Origin: Maioricimonas rarisocia
GTDB lineage: Bacteria; Planctomycetota; Planctomycetia; Planctomycetales; Planctomycetaceae
Reading direction: 5' to 3'
Length of the DNA: 64,000 nt
Assembly (NCBI RefSeq): GCF_007747795.1
Contig: NZ_CP036275.1
Location: forward strand, 2,532,001-2,596,000
Part shown: piece after piece, positions 54,301-61,504 of the stretch
Layout: the number at the start of each line of letters is the position of its first letter
Numbering within the stretch: position 1 is the stretch's first letter
Notes under the pieces: model-generated
What the model was told of the DNA's origin: nothing
Databases searched by the model: none
What the model saw: only the letters and a program-made list of their open reading frames with translations
Made by a program: the position numbers and the translations under genes

Positions 54301-55518
54301 TGGCAGCAGTCCGTACATGGCGTTCTGGATGAAGGACTGGTCCTCGTCCTGCTCGATATGCAGCGAGCCGACTGCTTCCTTGTCGAAAACCCGTTCATCG
54401 CGTTCGGCAAACTGCCGCAGCAATTCGGCAGTCTCTTTGGGACCGCCCCCCTGCAAATTGGCGTGCAGCCGATTCATGATGACATTGAACCAGCCGAAGT
54501 TTCGGTCGGCCGCGAAGAACGCCGCTTCCTTCAGTCCCTTCGGATACGCTTTGATCGCAGGGCCAACGTCGGTGCCACGCAGGTAGTTGAAAAGGCTTTC
54601 AATGTCCGAAAACGAGTTGGTTCGCAGTTCGTGTCGCACGGTGCGGCGTTCAATTGCGCGGACCTGCTTCAACAGGTCGCCAACTGCCCGCGAGCAAAGC
54701 AACAGAAAATTGGCTCCGGCGAATTCCTGACGGACTTCTTCGGACTTGATGACACGCGGAATGACGGTCAGGAGCGCCTGATCGATTGCCGTTCGTTCTT
54801 CGGACTGCAGCCCGTCCACTTCAACATCAGTGATGTCCTCAATCTCGTCGACGACAAACAGCGCATGACCTATGCCGATGTTTTTCAGGGCCGCCATTGC
54901 TCCGCGTGCCGCTGCATGCACATTTTCCTGTCGCAAAGCTTCGCTGAGTTCCTCCCGGCATCTGGTCCAACCGGACTTCACATGCAGAGCATTCTCCGTC
55001 CACTGCCGCAGACGATCCTGATTCCGGCTTAACGGACGCGTATCGTCGGATGATTCAAGGCCAATCAAACGAGACAGACTTTCGACGATCGTCGTGGGAA
55101 TCCAGGTATCGGCATTCAGGTCTTCGCCGAATCGGCCCGTTGTGATCTGAGCGTACCGGACAAACACGGGTAGGATGCCGTCTTGCAGCGACGGTTGGAA
55201 GACCCTGTCCTTCTTGCCTTCGACAATCCACTCGACGTTCTCGTCGATGGCTTCGAGGCAGATTTCGTGACCCACGCGACTCTTACCAACACCCCATCCG
55301 CCGTGCAGAACGAAGAAACTGCTCAGCTTGTGCGTGGAGTCAGCAAGGCAGTCGTCCCGAAAACTGATGAGCTGATCGAACAGTTTCTTCTGCCCGACGA
55401 TCGGCAACAGGTCCTTCGTATCCACTGGAAGGATCGAAACCCCCTGAGGCTGCCATGGAGTTGTCGTGCTGGCCGTGGTCACAGTTCGCTTGCCCCGCAA
55501 GTTGTCCGAATGGATCAA
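51352..55518 (-). CDS. Giant P-loop ATPase (1388 residues)
   Basis: One of the largest genes of the island. The N-terminal NTPase has Walker A VLHGGWGVGKSRVGHE (70-85; GGWGVGKS 73-80) and Walker B HALFVVDEIEDIT (218-230), followed by a sensor-like LLLCSRAVGDL. The rest (~350-1388) is mainly helical. It includes a probable winged-helix region (DVIRHLTTIMHTLGLIEVDG) and coiled-coil stretches near the C-terminus (LEARAVQTLEVQYQEQHG). Size and layout recall BrxC/PglY-type and STAND-type ATPases, but the characteristic sequences of DUF6079 are not seen. The next gene upstream ends 34 nt before it. It is probably the central assembly platform of the system; this is inference. Confidence 0.75.
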   Translation of the reverse strand: MIHSDNLRGKRTVTTASTTTPWQPQGVSILPVDTKDLLPIVGQKKLFDQLISFRDDCLADSTHKLSSFFVLHGGWGVGKSRVGHEICLEAIDENVEWIVEGKKDRVFQPSLQDGILPVFVRYAQITTGRFGEDLNADTWIPTTIVESLSRLIGLESSDDTRPLSRNQDRLRQWTENALHVKSGWTRCREELSEALRQENVHAAARGAMAALKNIGIGHALFVVDEIEDITDVEVDGLQSEERTAIDQALLTVIPRVIKSEEVRQEFAGANFLLLCSRAVGDLLKQVRAIERRTVRHELRTNSFSDIESLFNYLRGTDVGPAIKAYPKGLKEAAFFAADRNFGWFNVIMNRLHANLQGGGPKETAELLRQFAERDERVFDKEAVGSLHIEQDEDQSFIQNAMYGLLPQPIGDSNGVGRERAVRLLARKDASGTKLFTKVREIKPPQDVRITTHLVNCGFRVEPGAIVNLPGEARFSLKDVLESLRTYSQIALPEDRRDHLLICEDQAEFTSQVGALSPYGDRAGEFAVYLHGLLIDDQYAVGNGGGPSEFLAPSFTFLQKFHHLNRRQHRVEGYLRDTAKNSTLEHKFKDVCSDPKRREQALIHGIAWAWDEPERIAVQPVSGCSIPAIELKTSLAPLSLGPDGVSILMYVRASTQHAEIEQELGKLARRAASPVVLVVEDTEERVEELRDLIDRSLSKIAPFVVLHQLTTQVGNFLARLGVIGLSSGDALKLDDMRTNHFNGVVQGARQHLYQVLERWVTEQVGQRGLVLRPLFYGSRVSEDDLIAFAKGYAALLAGKSYHDVKQVATGVFVDDTERDRFEKMVTRQVDPGTKYHGEPLLQLVVDEEGERKAVLPRCLLTVMERCSRVQLKRNELEGRFLFEVPDSVKTRDVIRHLTTIMHTLGLIEVDGDQVRQVSRHMLEGRVTAAENWLDSQFDRVANTIRAIHHEHGTKLIDINSKDARHGLKKAANELAGLDLDFTSRPWDELNRTSSDGMPVFEQQLRKALGVIGEVQKNATRVFDTTGDRAFRYSPDVLHDFEKQYGVTTYPLWKRVRVLHGFYVDLDRRRKLLIKQIDEIAQEVDTRVPELDDGQKAFPTQAISRPLDAFRQELDFSADRPNRTVTAGGSSLGIVTVGYKLCCDPPKFEEAINRLGEITAELEQPGKLVAGFKGLLSVWEGLRDETEQCRERMVQVEAFFADAPAEVRSKSDLDVLKNRFDELHYALNEGGIREGTDNREGAGEQIWQLVNGLKSDLDKVRTGPASLLDDMNGLEARAVQTLEVQYQEQHGALMRAWTGVRLAKRENPEAWPRERKKTWSETKAVFDEMVERMQAEGSEYFSGESGVTFNDYLQMCQIVLKGQEIDWESDEMDRRIPGLKRLKLVKLELQ

Positions 55519-55552
55519 GTGTCTTTGTGGTGTCCAAGAGTTCTTGTGTCAG

Positions 55553-56620
55553 TCAACAAAGTCGAATTCTAATCAATTGCTTCGCCGGATCGTCGTAAAG
55601 GCCTGTGCCGTGGCGACTCTGCCCATAATCCGTGGATTCGATGACAATTCGGCCTGCAGATTCGAGGCGTGACATTTCCCGGTCCGGGTTATCCACCCCG
55701 TGCTGTCTCAGTTTGCACCGCAACTCCGATGCCACAATGAATCCTGTGTCCATCTGCAGCAAAGGAATGAGTTCGGTCAGGATATCAGCCAATGAGCGGT
55801 CGGCTCCGAGCGTCTTCCAGCCAAAGTCTTCCGCCAGGTCAGCGCCAAACTCGCGGCGTGCGACGTCGTGATCGAGCCAGCACTCGTCCATCCTGCTCCG
55901 CAGGACGCCAAGCAGCAGAAACACTTCGCACGCTCCGCGCAATGGCACCGAAATCGCGTGCATCGAGAAATCGTCCTTGAGACGTCCAACAAACCGGCAA
56001 GACTCCGCGCCGTTGATCAGCGGCGATTCCCTCCAGGCTCCCAAAGCCCACCATGCATTCTGGATGATCGCTGGCCTGAGATTCGGTAGGGAATCGTCGG
56101 ACGCAGCAAACGGAGCGATCTGGCTCCCGTCGGCACATGTAATCACTGCATGAGAAAGGCTGCCGCCCCACCATTCACCGGCCGTGAAATACAGTCGAGC
56201 GTTGTCGGACGACATCAGCCGAATGAACGTTCGCGTTCTCGGCTCACGTGTGAGCAACAATCGGGCAAGAAGTCTTGTCCATTCCCGGCCTGTCGGATCA
56301 TCGCGATACGCTTCGGCCAATTCGACTCCTGCTTCGCTCAGCCGGTATCCGCCTTTCGTCCTTTCGAGCAGTCCGACCCCACGCAGGACGAGCCGCCCCC
56401 CTTTGCATTCCAGACCGGGCAGATTCTTCGTCACGTTGTCTGCGGCTGAATGGCCACTCTTTGTCATTCGGTCTGTGCAGAGTTCCTGACTGAAGGCACG
56501 TGTCGACCTGAAGACGTCAGTTGCCTCGGCCTTTGCCAGAATGCTCGGCCACGTCTGAATCCGAGTGCTGTCGTACCACAGCACGAGCTGTGGTAGTGTG
56601 ATTACCACCGATTCTGTCAA
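55553..56620 (-). CDS. Unknown operon protein with winged-helix features (355 residues)
   Basis: Coupled to the gene upstream by an ATGA overlap. The N-terminal ~110 residues look like a winged helix, with DNVTKNLPGLECKGGRLVLR then GVGLLERTKGGYRLSEAG. The centre contains several Trp-rich blocks (LYFTAGEWWGGSLSHAVI; IIQNAWWALGAW), and the end again resembles a wing (GFIVASELRCKLRQHGVD; SAGRIVIESTDYGQ). No catalytic signature. DNA binding is the simplest guess. It precedes the giant ATPase. Confidence 0.65.
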   Translation of the reverse strand: MTESVVITLPQLVLWYDSTRIQTWPSILAKAEATDVFRSTRAFSQELCTDRMTKSGHSAADNVTKNLPGLECKGGRLVLRGVGLLERTKGGYRLSEAGVELAEAYRDDPTGREWTRLLARLLLTREPRTRTFIRLMSSDNARLYFTAGEWWGGSLSHAVITCADGSQIAPFAASDDSLPNLRPAIIQNAWWALGAWRESPLINGAESCRFVGRLKDDFSMHAISVPLRGACEVFLLLGVLRSRMDECWLDHDVARREFGADLAEDFGWKTLGADRSLADILTELIPLLQMDTGFIVASELRCKLRQHGVDNPDREMSRLESAGRIVIESTDYGQSRHGTGLYDDPAKQLIRIRLC

Positions 56621-58209
56621 ACCGGCACCTCCTCCCTGACGTTCCTCTTGCTGGCTTTCTGCCAGAGACCGTTCAACGCCCGATGCAGCTCGTTGCGGAT
56701 GTCTCGTCCTTGCCGAACGACCTGCTTCATCAGTGCGCCGGCATGCAGGCGATCCAAGACATCATCCGCCAAGGCCCAGCGATCATGTCGACCAACGATC
56801 ACGCCAGCGCTGCTCAACAAAGCCAACACGCGAGCCCAATTGTGCTGGGCCGGTTGTCGGACGCTGGCAATTCCGGTGACCCCAATTTCACTCGCTACGG
56901 TATCGAGGACCCCATCGATCTCGCCAAGCAGCAGGAATCCGGCAGTGAGTGTTTCCGTGTCGGATCGAGCGGCCGCAGAGGGACGGTAGAGAACTCGTGA
57001 TTCTCCCCACACGCTCAGACTGATCAGTTTGCGGTTCACCGGGGGGGACAGAATCAGAGTGACTTCCCCGAGTTCTCGATCGAGCGATTCCAGAATCATC
57101 AACTGCAGCATTAATCCATAGACCGGATGATCAGCCAATTGATGGAGAGCCTCAGCAGTCGTTTCGGGGTCTTCATCACCGCGTCTGGTTCCTCGCAGGG
57201 ACTCTCTGGCCGGAAGCGCCATCCATTCCGAATAGCGGTTGTCAGGTATCTCAGGCCAGACGTTCGAATCGGCCGCCAACGAAAAGACACCCACGGTTGG
57301 TTTGTTCTCTAGCACTGCTGCAGAAAGCTGTCGCGTGATCGGCAGGTGAGTCCGGGGCAGCTGTCGCGAGAGTTTGGCGACAGCCGGCACACCGGTGGGA
57401 GCTTCCGTCCGCTGGAGCACTTCGGCGTTTTGATCTGCTACCAGCGTGACCCGTCCAACGAGCGCGGCCGCCGAGCCGTTCGCTCCCACCTTCCACACCC
57501 GGACTGGTACACCATTGTCCTGCAATTGCTGCAGAGTGTTAGAGTTCTCGGTGCGAATCTCGACGCCGTCGCCGTTCTGAGCTGCCTCAATCAGGCAAGC
57601 CAGCAGCACAGCTCCATCGCTGACCTCGGATGCCTCCGCATCAACATGAATCGGCTGTTCATTCTGGGTGGCATAGAGATCGAGCAGCAATGGAAACAGT
57701 TCCGCAGGTCCGCGACAGTCGCCCCACAGATGTTTATCCCAACTTCGAAATGACCCGCCAGTCGAATCGACGATTGCATTGAGAGTACTGCCCCAGTCTG
57801 TCGCGCGCACTTCGCGGAGCTTCCGGCGATGCCTCCGCACTTCTGAATCGACAAGTTGCATCAATCGCGGTGCGAGCGCACGGCACCGACCGAACAACAG
57901 GTCTTCGAGCCGCTGCCAGCGATCTGTGGTACCTACCGTGTGCATGACCGAAAGCAAAGTCACGTCCAGGTAGAGCCGATACCTGGGGTCACGAATTGCG
58001 GCGCAACGGACCAGATCGATCGGTTCCGGTGCTGGAGTTGCGTCTTGCAGGAAACACTGTGTCGCTGAGAGCCATCCTGCGCGCGGCGTGGGTAGAGCGA
58101 CTCCGGTTGCGACCAGCCATTGATGCCATGACTTCGGAGCCATCGCAGCACCATGCGTAACAATCTCCTCAAGCACTGGTTCAAGACTGTCGATATCACG
58201 AGGACGCAT
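56617..58209 (-). CDS. Unknown operon protein (530 residues)
   Basis: ATG 58209 (MRPRDIDSLEPVLEEIV) is chosen over 58263 because an AGGACC site precedes it and it starts 10 nt after the methylase stop. The sequence is mixed helix/strand with long helical parts at both ends. The second half contains VTLILSPPVNRKLISLSVWG and a winged-helix-like end (LALLSSAGVIVGRHDRWALA). I looked for PglZ (alkaline phosphatase), PLD and nuclease motifs and found none. Function unknown; operon membership is clear. Confidence 0.65.
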   Translation of the reverse strand: MRPRDIDSLEPVLEEIVTHGAAMAPKSWHQWLVATGVALPTPRAGWLSATQCFLQDATPAPEPIDLVRCAAIRDPRYRLYLDVTLLSVMHTVGTTDRWQRLEDLLFGRCRALAPRLMQLVDSEVRRHRRKLREVRATDWGSTLNAIVDSTGGSFRSWDKHLWGDCRGPAELFPLLLDLYATQNEQPIHVDAEASEVSDGAVLLACLIEAAQNGDGVEIRTENSNTLQQLQDNGVPVRVWKVGANGSAAALVGRVTLVADQNAEVLQRTEAPTGVPAVAKLSRQLPRTHLPITRQLSAAVLENKPTVGVFSLAADSNVWPEIPDNRYSEWMALPARESLRGTRRGDEDPETTAEALHQLADHPVYGLMLQLMILESLDRELGEVTLILSPPVNRKLISLSVWGESRVLYRPSAAARSDTETLTAGFLLLGEIDGVLDTVASEIGVTGIASVRQPAQHNWARVLALLSSAGVIVGRHDRWALADDVLDRLHAGALMKQVVRQGRDIRNELHRALNGLWQKASKRNVREEVPV

Positions 58210-58219
58210 CAGAAGGTCC

Positions 58220-60106
58220 TTATTCCTGCACGTCTGTCGGGCCCGACTTGTACGCCTCGACAATCTTTACCAGATCATTTTCCCCGGTAAGGACCTCTTT
58301 GTTCTGCTTGACGTCGAAACCGATCTTGTCCGCAACGGCCATGAAGACCGGTCCCTGTTCGTCACCGGGCTGCTTCTTCTGAAGATACAGGAAGCTGGTT
58401 TTTGCACCAGCACCCGACAACCGAAACGTTACGGGTGGAAGGCTGACGACTGCTTTCACAACGGCCTTGCCGCCGACAAACTGCCCGCTGGCTTCGTCCT
58501 TCTTGCCCATCAGGTATTCACGGACATAGCGATCGCCTGAATTACACAGAATGCCGTCGGGCAAAACGATCAACAGGCGGCCGCCGGGCTTCAGCAACTG
58601 CAGGCATCGATCGATGAACAGGACCGCAGGATCGACACTGTTGACTGGCTTCCAGACACCCTTGCTGTCAGGCTTTGCCCCGAGTGCAAGTCCGTCACCG
58701 CCCATGGCGGGCTTGCCGTCCTCGACATCGCTTTGGAAGAACTCAAGCAGCGATCCGTTGGAATCCTTCTTGATTCCACCCTTCTTGAACGGTGGATTAG
58801 TGAGGATTAGGTCATACAACTCGGACGCGAACACATCCGAGTCTAACGAGTTCTCGGTCCGGAACACGCGAGCCCGCGGGTCGCCGTGAAGGGCCATGTT
58901 GATTCGAGCCAGCAGAACCATGTTGTGTGCATTGTCAGCGCCTACGAATCCTTCGGCGAAAATGTCGTGAAGCAGTTCCAGCTGCTGTTTGCTGGACAGG
59001 CCCACCAAGCGATTGACGTGTTTACGAATCGCCCGCATAGCTGTCACAAGAAAACCAGCCGAACCACAGCATGGGTCGCAGATGCGAAACCCCGGCTTGC
59101 CCGTGCGGGCGTCTCTCCGGGTGATTGCCCCGGCGTCATCGCGAGTGATGTCGTGGAAGGCCATTTCGACCATCGCGTCGCGAACCTGCTGTGGTGTCAG
59201 ATAGACGCCCATTCCGCCCTTGCCTTCAAACTTGCCCCGCAGCATCACATCGAAGGCACGTCCGAGAACATCATCTTCAACACCACTGTCTTCCGGGCTC
59301 GTCAACTGATGACGGTTGAGCACCTCCGCAATGCGGACATAGGTCGCCGGCTTGGTAAACTTGATGAATTCTTCTTTGGGAAAGATGCGAAAGTCTCGTC
59401 CCTTATCGTCTTTGGCGCAGTATTCGTCTCGGTCCTTCGCCTCGGAGAAGGCATCCCTGATCTGCTGAACGGCAACGTCCTTGTGTTCGTTGATGTACTC
59501 TGCTTTGAAGACGGCGTCGAGAGGCGGCTGGCCGGCGACCTGAAAGTCACGATGCCGCTCCAGGTGCATCTTCAGAAAGATCAATTTGCATAACTGGGCG
59601 GTCAGGTCATTGGACGAGTCGACCGGTTCGCGAGATGCGTAAATCTGCTCGTGAAGTGCATCGAACTCCTGCTGCAGCTCCTTGAATCGCACCGGGTCTG
59701 CTGCGACGATCGTGCGGCCGGAAGATGATTTGCAGGTGACGACATCAGCGCTTCTCGGCAGTTCGCTGACCTGACACTCCTGCTCGGGCAGCCAGCAGTA
59801 GATGAAACCTTCACCGGATGTCCCGGTGCTGGTCGACCAGACGTAGTCGGCCGGTCCATTTTCAACCACGGCGCCAAGTTGCGTGACGAACTCTTCATCC
59901 GCCGGAGTAATCGGACCAAGATGCTCGGGCACATGCACGAGTAGAATGGGGTGAGCATCGCGCGTAGCGACGGCGCACTGCTCGCCTTCGACTTCGCGTA
60001 TCTGCAGATCGTCGTACCCATAGTCCGATCGAAGCAGGGCGACAGCTTGGCCAAGCACTTCTGCTTGGGTCGGACCGCTTTGCTTCTTGCTTTTCTTTGC
60101 CATCAC
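58220..60106 (-). CDS. HsdM-like N6-adenine DNA methyltransferase
   Basis: A 628-residue protein. The first ~140 residues are a restriction-endonuclease-like or sensor-like domain (GQAVALLRSDYGYDDLQI; ILLVHVPEHLGPITPADEEF). This kind of PD-fold, HSDR_N-type start is found on some methylases. A helical HsdM N-domain follows (about 145-290). The catalytic domain has GVYLTPQQVRDAMVEM, motif I FRICDPCCGSAGFLV (344-352 core) and motif IV LILTNPPFKKGG (NPPF 437-440), then GGRLLIVLPDGIL. It transfers methyl from SAM to adenine N6. The HsdS-like protein in the same operon is its likely specificity subunit. Confidence 0.9.
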   Translation of the reverse strand: MMAKKSKKQSGPTQAEVLGQAVALLRSDYGYDDLQIREVEGEQCAVATRDAHPILLVHVPEHLGPITPADEEFVTQLGAVVENGPADYVWSTSTGTSGEGFIYCWLPEQECQVSELPRSADVVTCKSSSGRTIVAADPVRFKELQQEFDALHEQIYASREPVDSSNDLTAQLCKLIFLKMHLERHRDFQVAGQPPLDAVFKAEYINEHKDVAVQQIRDAFSEAKDRDEYCAKDDKGRDFRIFPKEEFIKFTKPATYVRIAEVLNRHQLTSPEDSGVEDDVLGRAFDVMLRGKFEGKGGMGVYLTPQQVRDAMVEMAFHDITRDDAGAITRRDARTGKPGFRICDPCCGSAGFLVTAMRAIRKHVNRLVGLSSKQQLELLHDIFAEGFVGADNAHNMVLLARINMALHGDPRARVFRTENSLDSDVFASELYDLILTNPPFKKGGIKKDSNGSLLEFFQSDVEDGKPAMGGDGLALGAKPDSKGVWKPVNSVDPAVLFIDRCLQLLKPGGRLLIVLPDGILCNSGDRYVREYLMGKKDEASGQFVGGKAVVKAVVSLPPVTFRLSGAGAKTSFLYLQKKQPGDEQGPVFMAVADKIGFDVKQNKEVLTGENDLVKIVEAYKSGPTDVQE

Positions 60107-60107
60107 C

Positions 60108-60482
60108 TCAGTTGCTCTTCTTGATCATAACGTTTGGTAGTAGCTGGTATTGCCCATGCGACGCTCGAAGGGCGTTCTCCAACTCATCGTCTGTTGGTTG
60201 TTCTTCGACCGGTAGATGGGCTAATGCCGCGGACGCGCGAAATATCTTCTTGCCAGTCGATATCGCGTAGTTGTCAATTGCAGTCAGAATGGCTGACGCC
60301 TTGCTTTGCCTTGCTAGTTTCCATCGTCTTCCTTCCAGCCTAAGCTCCGGCGTGTAAAAACAGAGCAGTTCGAGTGCCGATGCCGATTCCGGAGTTCGCT
60401 CGAGTCCGCAGCTTTCGAGCAGTCCATCCACTGTGGACGTCTCTGTGGTGCTCAGGTGCGCCATGACACTTTCACGAATCAT
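60108..60482 (-). CDS. Small unknown operon protein (124 residues)
   Basis: It starts at ATG 60482, overlapping the receiver-protein stop by ATGA, and ends one base before the methylase start. Helical, charged sequence (STVDGLLESCGLERTPESAS; RQSKASAILTAIDNYAISTG), ending in PNVMIKKSN. No domain is recognised. The size and tight coupling suggest an adaptor or regulator of the methylase. Confidence 0.7.
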   Translation of the reverse strand: MIRESVMAHLSTTETSTVDGLLESCGLERTPESASALELLCFYTPELRLEGRRWKLARQSKASAILTAIDNYAISTGKKIFRASAALAHLPVEEQPTDDELENALRASHGQYQLLPNVMIKKSN

Positions 60483-61504
60483 GACGCTCCTCCCCGCTGA
60501 TTCTCGGTCCACGGCAGATAGACCTGCTCGTGCCACGGGAGGTACCACTCAAGCAGCTCTCCAACGATTAGCTCGATGACCTGCCCGAGACGCTCGCCGT
60601 TCTTCACGGACTGCAATGTCGCGGTGGGAATCTCCCAGGTGTCAGCTTTATCCCGATTTGACTCGAACGGCTTTGCCTTGACGTGGACATAGTCGTTGCG
60701 ATACGCGTTGAGCGTGTAAAGGTGCTCAACCATTGTTCCACGCCATAAAAATGCTTCCCACGTTCCGTGTTCGATTGCTGCTGCAGAAACGAACCTGTCT
60801 TCGAACTCTCTGCCGTCTCGACGTTTAATTGTCTGCTTGGCAAAGCGATTCCGGACCTGCTTGATCAACGAAGGTAGGTCGTCGGCGAGTGGCTCGCTGG
60901 CTCCCAACTTGTCAAGAAAATGGTCCATCTCATTGCGAAGTAGACGAATCGCGATACTGCAGGCATCCGCTAACCGTTCTCGAATACGGGCTGTTGGATC
61001 GAAGACAGTGTCGTAGAAGCCGACAATATCCGACTGCAGTTCGCATAAAGCGTCGCGAAGCGGATCGCGGTCGAGTTTCTGCAGTTGCTCGACAAGAGAC
61101 CGGTCGATGCTTCGCTTTTCCGCAATCCCAACCAGAGTGTCCGGAAAACTCTTAAGCATTCTCTCGGCCGACCACCCGATGGCAGTGTCCTGTCCCGATA
61201 CGACGATGACGCGTATGCGAACGTCCGATCGGGCGTTTAATGCGTGGATGTGGTCCAGAAGACGGCCGCCGAAGTCCTCCGATGACGCTTCCTGTTCATT
61301 CCGCGGGATATTCAAATCCAAAAACACAAGCCGAATCGCCGTTGCATGAGCGTCCAACATTGCAAGCGCTGCGTCGTATGTCTCTGGTGCTCCGAGGATG
61401 TCCTCAGGTTCACACACGTGGTAGCGAGTAAGTTGATTCAAAAGCGTCCGGCGATCTTGCTTCGTGTCTTCGACTACTACTACTCGGTTTCGTGGTTCAG
61501 TCAT
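60479..61504 (-). CDS. Receiver-domain protein with HEPN-like C-terminal region
   Basis: A 341-residue protein. Residues 6-~135 are a CheY-type receiver: VVVVEDTKQD (Glu12, Asp13), phospho-acceptor Asp63 in VFLDLNIP, Ser103 in VVSGQD and Lys130 in IAEK. The ~200-residue C-terminal part is all-helical and not a DNA-binding output domain. Near its end is YRNDYVHVK (Arg269, Asn270, His274), the R-N-x3-H motif that marks HEPN ribonucleases; another RNEMDH is at 190-195. A phosphorylation-controlled RNase or toxin output is therefore possible but unproven. It overlaps the kinase gene upstream by ATGA, so the two form a two-component pair. Confidence 0.7.
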   Translation of the reverse strand: MTEPRNRVVVVEDTKQDRRTLLNQLTRYHVCEPEDILGAPETYDAALAMLDAHATAIRLVFLDLNIPRNEQEASSEDFGGRLLDHIHALNARSDVRIRVIVVSGQDTAIGWSAERMLKSFPDTLVGIAEKRSIDRSLVEQLQKLDRDPLRDALCELQSDIVGFYDTVFDPTARIRERLADACSIAIRLLRNEMDHFLDKLGASEPLADDLPSLIKQVRNRFAKQTIKRRDGREFEDRFVSAAAIEHGTWEAFLWRGTMVEHLYTLNAYRNDYVHVKAKPFESNRDKADTWEIPTATLQSVKNGERLGQVIELIVGELLEWYLPWHEQVYLPWTENQRGGAS

